From Candidatus Roizmanbacteria bacterium RIFCSPHIGHO2_02_FULL_37_13b (lineage in GTDB: Bacteria > Patescibacteriota > Microgenomatia > UBA1406 > HO2-37-13b), in the NCBI GenBank assembly GCA_001789395.1, contig MFZK01000014.1, positions 1 through 45,869 of the forward strand: 45,869 nucleotides of DNA, in the 5' to 3' direction. Numbering within the stretch: the first letter of the stretch is position 1; every line of letters begins with the position of its first letter. Positions 42,015 through 45,869 of the stretch are shown here, one piece after another. The notes below the pieces were generated by a model. That model searched no databases and had not been told where the DNA came from. It saw only the letters and a list, made by a program, of their open reading frames with translations. The position numbers were made by a program, and so were the translations under genes.

Positions 42015-42893
42015 CTATTGTACTTTGGTATATGTCGCCGAGATCCATCCTTCGTTTCTACCCAGGTAACGTATTTTATACCATCCTGCCTGTTCTTCAA
42101 TTACTGTAAATTTGTCACCCGGTTTGACTTTGGCGGCTTCGGAAGCATTGAGATTTGGTTCAGTCCTGACTCTAAGCCAACCAGTTGGTGTATCTGCAAT
42201 AATGATATTTTTTGAAGAAGATGTTTTATCAGTACTTTCTGATTGTGTTGGTGTGGCGCTGGCAGTTGCATCCTGCAAATCTTTTTCCTCAACTGCTTTA
42301 AAAGCAGGATCTATTGCGAGTTTAAAAGTAGTATTAATTCGGTAATTTGCTTCAACATTTATTTTTTGGGTTCGGCGAAAAAAACCAGGAGCGCTTACAG
42401 ATAATTCATGATCTCCTTTCTCAATTCTAGTCAGAAGAAGAGGTGTCATCCCTTTTTCATCGTTATCAAGATAAACTATTGAACCTTCAGGTTCAGATTC
42501 GACTGATATTTCTCCTTCTGTGGATGAGAAAGGTTTTGAAGCAATTTTTACTACAGTAAAGACTACTCCTGAGGAAGAAAGCTCGCTATTGCCGAGTTCT
42601 CGATCTATAAAAGCTAAAGTATTTCGAAAGACATTGATTTTTCCCTGCCAGCTTGCAGTATCAGTGGCATTACCCTCGGGAATGAGTTTAACCAAATATT
42701 CACCTTCCTTGATTCTATCTTCAAAAGGAGTTTTGCCTATGGCCTCATTATTTAAAAATATCGATGCATTTGGGGAGGAAAGAACTTTTAAAATGCCGCT
42801 ATCAGATTGGTTGTCGAGTATAAAAAACTTAATTCCTAAAAATGTAATGAAAGCGATGATCAAGAGCAATAGTACAAGCAATTTCTTTTTCAT
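42015..42893 (-). CDS. PEGA- and SH3-domain surface protein (292 aa)
   Basis: A signal anchor (about residues 4-24) is followed by two PEGA-type beta repeats (about 32-70 with 'GILKVLSSPNASIFLNNE' as short motif, and 125-190 with 'ISVESEPEGSIVYLDN'). A Ser/Thr-rich linker and a C-terminal bacterial SH3 domain (about 236-290, 'WLRVRTEP', 'GWYKIRY', 'GWISATY') follow. PEGA modules occur in S-layer-associated proteins and bacterial SH3 domains bind cell-wall peptides, so it likely attaches to or organises the cell surface. Confidence 0.85.
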   Translation of the reverse strand: MKKKLLVLLLLIIAFITFLGIKFFILDNQSDSGILKVLSSPNASIFLNNEAIGKTPFEDRIKEGEYLVKLIPEGNATDTASWQGKINVFRNTLAFIDRELGNSELSSSGVVFTVVKIASKPFSSTEGEISVESEPEGSIVYLDNDEKGMTPLLLTRIEKGDHELSVSAPGFFRRTQKINVEANYRINTTFKLAIDPAFKAVEEKDLQDATASATPTQSESTDKTSSSKNIIIADTPTGWLRVRTEPNLNASEAAKVKPGDKFTVIEEQAGWYKIRYLGRNEGWISATYTKVQ

Positions 42894-43043
42894 GTTTGGT
42901 TATTTACGGCAATCATAATATAGTTCACATGGGTCAAAATTTCAACAGGCTATTTTTTAAGTCTACTTTTATCCCGATTGCACTACGTTTGGGGAAAGGA
43001 TTTATAAATCGAATTCTTATTTTGAAGTATAATAATTACCAAT

Positions 43044-44312
43044 ATGACAAGTTTTGTCTGTGCCTCATGTGGCTATAATGCGAGCTCCTGGTATGGTCGC
43101 TGTCCGGAGTGTCATTCCTGGGATAGTTTTAAGAAATTTGCCGAAGAAAAAAAAAGATCAATTGAGCCGGCAAAAATAGTTGCTTTTACCGATATTTCAA
43201 GGGCATCAAAGCAGCGACTATCTACTGGTATTTTTGAGGTAGATCGGGTTTTGGGAGGTGGAGTTGTTTCCGGGGAGGTAATTTTACTAGCTGGGGAGCC
43301 TGGCATTGGAAAATCGACCTTACTACTCGCAGCTTGTCAGAATTTATCATGTCTTTATATAGCGGGCGAAGAATCAGCCACGCAAGTCAAAGAAAGAGCC
43401 CAAAGAATCAAAGCAACTTCAAAGAGGTTGTATATTTCCGAAAATACACAAATAGATGCAATAATCCAAGCCATCATGAAAACTACTCATAAGTTTGATC
43501 TTGTTGTCATCGATTCGATTCAAACTGTGCGTTCGTCCAATCTTTCAAATCCATCAGGAAGTATCAGTCAAGTCAAAGAAGTAGCTGATAAATTAATTGA
43601 TTATGCAAAAAAAAATGATATCGCTATGATTCTTGTCGGTCATGTCACCAAAGAAGGAGATGTAGCGGGACCGCGGACGCTGGAGCATTTGGTAGATTGT
43701 GTCTTGTATTTTGAAGGAGAAACTTCGTCAGAATATCGTATTTTAAGGGCAAAAAAAAATCGTTTTGGTACCACTGGTGAAGTTGGAGTTTTTCAAATGA
43801 CCGGCGCGGGACTTAAAGAGGTTAATTCAGCGACAGCTTTTATTGATGATATATCAGTGTCGCCTGGGAAAGTCATAGTTGGTATTGTTGAGGGTCAGAG
43901 ATCACTTTTTTATGAAATCCAAAGTCTTGTTAACGCATCATTTCTTCCCGTCCCGCGAAGAGTCGTCGCCGGTCTTGATTATAATCGCGTACAACTAATA
44001 TTAGCCGTTATCAGAAAGAATCTACGTATTTCACTCGAAAAGCATGATGTTTATTGTAGCGTGGCCGGTGGATTAACTGTTAAATCTCCGGTAGCTGATT
44101 TAGGAATTGCCGCCTCAATCATTTCGTCTTTTAAAAATAGAGCACTTCCTCCAAAATCTGTTTTTGTCGGGGAGGTGGGACTTCTTGGGGAAATCAGAAA
44201 GTCTAATTATGACTCAAAATTAATTGCAGAGGCAAAGCGACATGGATTCAAATCGATATTCACCAATAAAGAAACCCCAAAAATTTCCTCGCTTAATTCT
44301 TTTTTTACTTAA
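43044..44312 (+). CDS. radA: DNA repair protein RadA (422 aa)
   Basis: A RecA-like helicase that helps branch migration in recombination. The N-terminal zinc finger C6-x2-C9 and C20-x2-C23, the Walker A GEPGIGKST (84-92), the 'VVIDSIQTV' Walker B region and the RadA-specific 'KNRFGTTGE' motif are intact. The C-terminal Lon-like domain follows, a little shorter than usual (family about 450). TATAAT ends 10 nt before the ATG, so the message is probably leaderless. Its end overlaps the convergent gene by 8 nt. Bases 42894-43043 contain no gene. Confidence 0.95.
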   Translation: MTSFVCASCGYNASSWYGRCPECHSWDSFKKFAEEKKRSIEPAKIVAFTDISRASKQRLSTGIFEVDRVLGGGVVSGEVILLAGEPGIGKSTLLLAACQNLSCLYIAGEESATQVKERAQRIKATSKRLYISENTQIDAIIQAIMKTTHKFDLVVIDSIQTVRSSNLSNPSGSISQVKEVADKLIDYAKKNDIAMILVGHVTKEGDVAGPRTLEHLVDCVLYFEGETSSEYRILRAKKNRFGTTGEVGVFQMTGAGLKEVNSATAFIDDISVSPGKVIVGIVEGQRSLFYEIQSLVNASFLPVPRRVVAGLDYNRVQLILAVIRKNLRISLEKHDVYCSVAGGLTVKSPVADLGIAASIISSFKNRALPPKSVFVGEVGLLGEIRKSNYDSKLIAEAKRHGFKSIFTNKETPKISSLNSFFT

Positions 44313-45162
44313 GGAACGGATAGAGTTTTTTATTAAAAAAAACTTCTATCACAGCGACGAAACCAAATAAACTATTCATTATCAAAAACCAAAAAGGTAA
44401 TCTGACAGTGAGGTTAAAAACGATTAATATATAATCAAACATCAATGGAATAATTGTCCCAATAATGATTATTTTATAGACATGTGAGTAAATAATTTTT
44501 TTATTAAATTCGTGCGCTATAAAATAGAGAATCAAGGATATGATTGTGAGGTAAAATAATCTTCCAAATAAGATGAGAATCGATTCGATAAATGTTAATT
44601 TTATTATCAATAGAATTAATAATAATGGTAGTAGAAAATTGATTGTCTTGAGTAGATATTCTAATGATCCGATGACTTTTGAATCAATATGAATGTTATT
44701 TAATCCTTTATAGTTAAAAAAAAAGTCATTTTGATTAATTCGCAATCTGATACCATTTTGACTTAAGAGAAACAAAGAATTATAGTGATCAAAGTCGGCA
44801 TTCATTGTCGAAAATTCGTCGATTACGATCAAGCTTTGAGGGAGATGCAGATGATTTAAGTAGATAAACAAGGGGCGGTCGTAGCTAGTATAAAGCCGAC
44901 CTTCCACAATGTTTATCGTGTAATCGGAAGGAATTTGATGAAGGCCGGCGATGAGCGTTGTAGGAAATGTAGTCAGGTTATATTTAATTGTAGTAGAAAT
45001 GACTTTTATGGTGGTTGTCACGAGCGTTAGAAGAAAAATCAATATAGCCAGATAAGTTATTAGAGAAACTAGTTTTTTATTTAATACGCTTTTAAAAAAA
45101 TCATTATCAAAAAAAATAGCCTTGCGTGTAAAATTTATAAAGAATTTGATTTTATTCTTCAT
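44305..45162 (-). CDS. DUF1189-like membrane protein (285 aa)
   Basis: A short basic N-terminus, a first helix near residues 33-55, an extracytoplasmic segment of about 110 residues, and a block of four to five helices at the C-terminus. The shape matches DUF1189 proteins of unknown function. TATACT ends 8 nt before the ATG, giving a leaderless message. It converges on radA and diverges from tuf. Confidence 0.6.
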   Translation of the reverse strand: MKNKIKFFINFTRKAIFFDNDFFKSVLNKKLVSLITYLAILIFLLTLVTTTIKVISTTIKYNLTTFPTTLIAGLHQIPSDYTINIVEGRLYTSYDRPLFIYLNHLHLPQSLIVIDEFSTMNADFDHYNSLFLLSQNGIRLRINQNDFFFNYKGLNNIHIDSKVIGSLEYLLKTINFLLPLLLILLIIKLTFIESILILFGRLFYLTIISLILYFIAHEFNKKIIYSHVYKIIIIGTIIPLMFDYILIVFNLTVRLPFWFLIMNSLFGFVAVIEVFFNKKLYPFLK

Positions 45163-45212
45163 ATAATTTTAGTATATAACAACCTTTAAAAAATATTCAC
45201 TTTAAATATCTA

Positions 45213-45241
45213 TTGCAAAAAGATATATTCTTGTTTATAAT
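45213..45241 (+). promoter_or_regulatory. tuf promoter
   Basis: TTGCAA (45213-45218), 17-nt spacer, perfect TATAAT (45236-45241). The transcript should begin near 45248, leaving a leader of about 70 nt before the tuf ATG. Confidence 0.7.
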
Positions 45242-45270
45242 TTCTATTCTGATTACAAATTTCAAAAGTG

Positions 45271-45310
45271 GCGTAGCAGTACGTTGATTTTGTTACGCTT
45301 ATTTTTTATT
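45271..45310 (+). promoter_or_regulatory. Terminator-like leader hairpin of tuf
   Basis: GCGTAGCA (45271-45278) pairs with TGTTACGC (45291-45298), 8 bp with one G-U pair and a 12-nt loop, followed by TTATTTTTTATT. It lies 8 nt before the ATG and could attenuate transcription or block ribosome loading. Position and form are like the rpoB leader hairpin. Confidence 0.5.
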
Positions 45311-45318
45311 AAATTATT

Positions 45319-45869
45319 ATGGCACAGGATGTATTTAAAAGAAACAAGCCTCACTTAAATATTGGTACCATTGGTCATGTTGATCATGGAAAAACTACTC
45401 TCACATCAGCAATTCATCATTATCTGGCAAAAAAAGGATTAGCAAAAGCTTTGAAATATGAAGAAATCGATAAAGCTCCAGAGGAAAAAGCTCGTGGTGT
45501 GACGATAAACATTCATCACTCAGAATACGAGACGGAGAAGAGACACTATGCTCATATTGATGCTCCAGGACATGCTGATTATATAAAAAATATGATCACG
45601 GGAGCGGCTCAGATGGATGGAGCAATTTTAGTTGTATCCGCACCTGATGGTCCAATGCCACAGACAAGAGAACACATCTTACTTGCAAGACAAGTTAATG
45701 TACCTGCGATAATTGTCTATCTTAATAAAACAGACATGGTTTCAGATAAAGAAATTTTGGATTTAGTTGAAATGGAAGTAAGAGATCTTTTGAAGAAATA
45801 TAAGTTTCCTGGTGATGAAGTACCAATCATTCGAGGATCAGCTCTAAAAGCTATTGAGGGTGATGTGGA
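45319..45869 (+). CDS. tuf: Elongation factor Tu (partial, cut by the window end)
   Basis: Residues 1-183 of EF-Tu, which delivers aminoacyl-tRNA to the ribosome. G1 'GHVDHGKTT', switch I 'KARGVTIN', G3 'DAPGHADY' and G4 'NKTD' are present. The frame is open at the right edge. It is about 18 kb from fusA, has its own promoter and leader hairpin, and is divergent from the DUF1189-like gene. The ATG lacks a Shine-Dalgarno. Confidence 0.97.
   Translation, partial: MAQDVFKRNKPHLNIGTIGHVDHGKTTLTSAIHHYLAKKGLAKALKYEEIDKAPEEKARGVTINIHHSEYETEKRHYAHIDAPGHADYIKNMITGAAQMDGAILVVSAPDGPMPQTREHILLARQVNVPAIIVYLNKTDMVSDKEILDLVEMEVRDLLKKYKFPGDEVPIIRGSALKAIEGDV

Noticed and set aside
42018-42918. Long plus-strand open frames opposite the PEGA-SH3 gene
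   Set aside because: Their peptides are low in recognisable structure and mirror the codons of the minus-strand gene, which has clear domains.
1-45869. CRISPR arrays or Cas genes
   Set aside because: No regularly spaced direct repeats of CRISPR type and no Cas-like proteins were seen.
1-45869. Recoded UGA (Gly) as in Gracilibacteria/SR1
   Set aside because: Several intact genes end in TGA (for example at 16724, 9467 and 10366) and conserved proteins contain no in-frame TGA.

Overview
The window looks like a chromosome fragment from a Candidate Phyla Radiation (Patescibacteria) bacterium, most likely of the Microgenomates group. The reasons are a strongly AT-rich sequence, very compact gene packing with overlapping neighbours, and a reduced core RNA polymerase. 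Most start codons lack a Shine-Dalgarno sequence, and polytopic glycosyltransferases of the kinds common in that group are unusually dense. The lineage is inferred from gene content only. UGA ends several reading frames as a normal stop, so the Gly-UGA code of Gracilibacteria/SR1 is not used.

Layout. 0.2-16 kb is a surface-glycan locus. It holds six large membrane proteins of the GT-C/PMT/YfhO type, two GT2 transferases and a GT4 transferase. A minus-strand operon follows: UDP-glucose dehydrogenase, UDP-glucuronate decarboxylase (UXS), a polyprenol-phosphate glycosyltransferase fused to GtrA, and a CPBP protease. Together these can make UDP-glucuronate/UDP-xylose and lipid-linked sugars for GT-C enzymes acting outside the membrane. 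16.1-27.1 kb is the information-processing core: two small membrane proteins, then rpoB, rpoC, rpsL, rpsG and fusA. A strong promoter and a leader hairpin precede rpoB, and a large hairpin with a T-tract separates rpsG from fusA. tuf, usually next to fusA, lies 18 kb away at the right edge with its own promoter and a terminator-like leader hairpin.

27-31.7 kb is an accessory pocket. It contains a secreted hypothetical protein, a RAYT (REP-associated tyrosine transposase) between two inverted REP palindromes, a membrane-anchored nuclease and a composite palindromic repeat that resembles part of the adjacent tRNA-Lys. It also holds a gene of unusual composition and a DUF2294/MpsC-like gene behind a promoter and a terminator-ended leader RNA.

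31.7-45.3 kb returns to envelope functions: a polysaccharide deacetylase, more GT-C and GT2 transferases, a FemAB/GNAT-like acyltransferase, a CAP-domain protein, a SurA-N-like protein, a WecA/MraY-family phosphotransferase with an altered motif, and a PEGA-SH3 surface protein. Mixed in are superoxide dismutase (with a perfect 12-bp dyad over its promoter), YjbQ and RadA.

Most notable signals: (1) -10 boxes repeatedly lie 6-10 nt upstream of start codons, suggesting widespread leaderless transcription; (2) three terminator-like leaders precede rpoB, tuf and the DUF2294 gene; (3) the RAYT/REP unit and the tRNA-like palindrome cluster beside tRNA-Lys; (4) RpoB is substituted at three of four classical rifampicin-contact positions.
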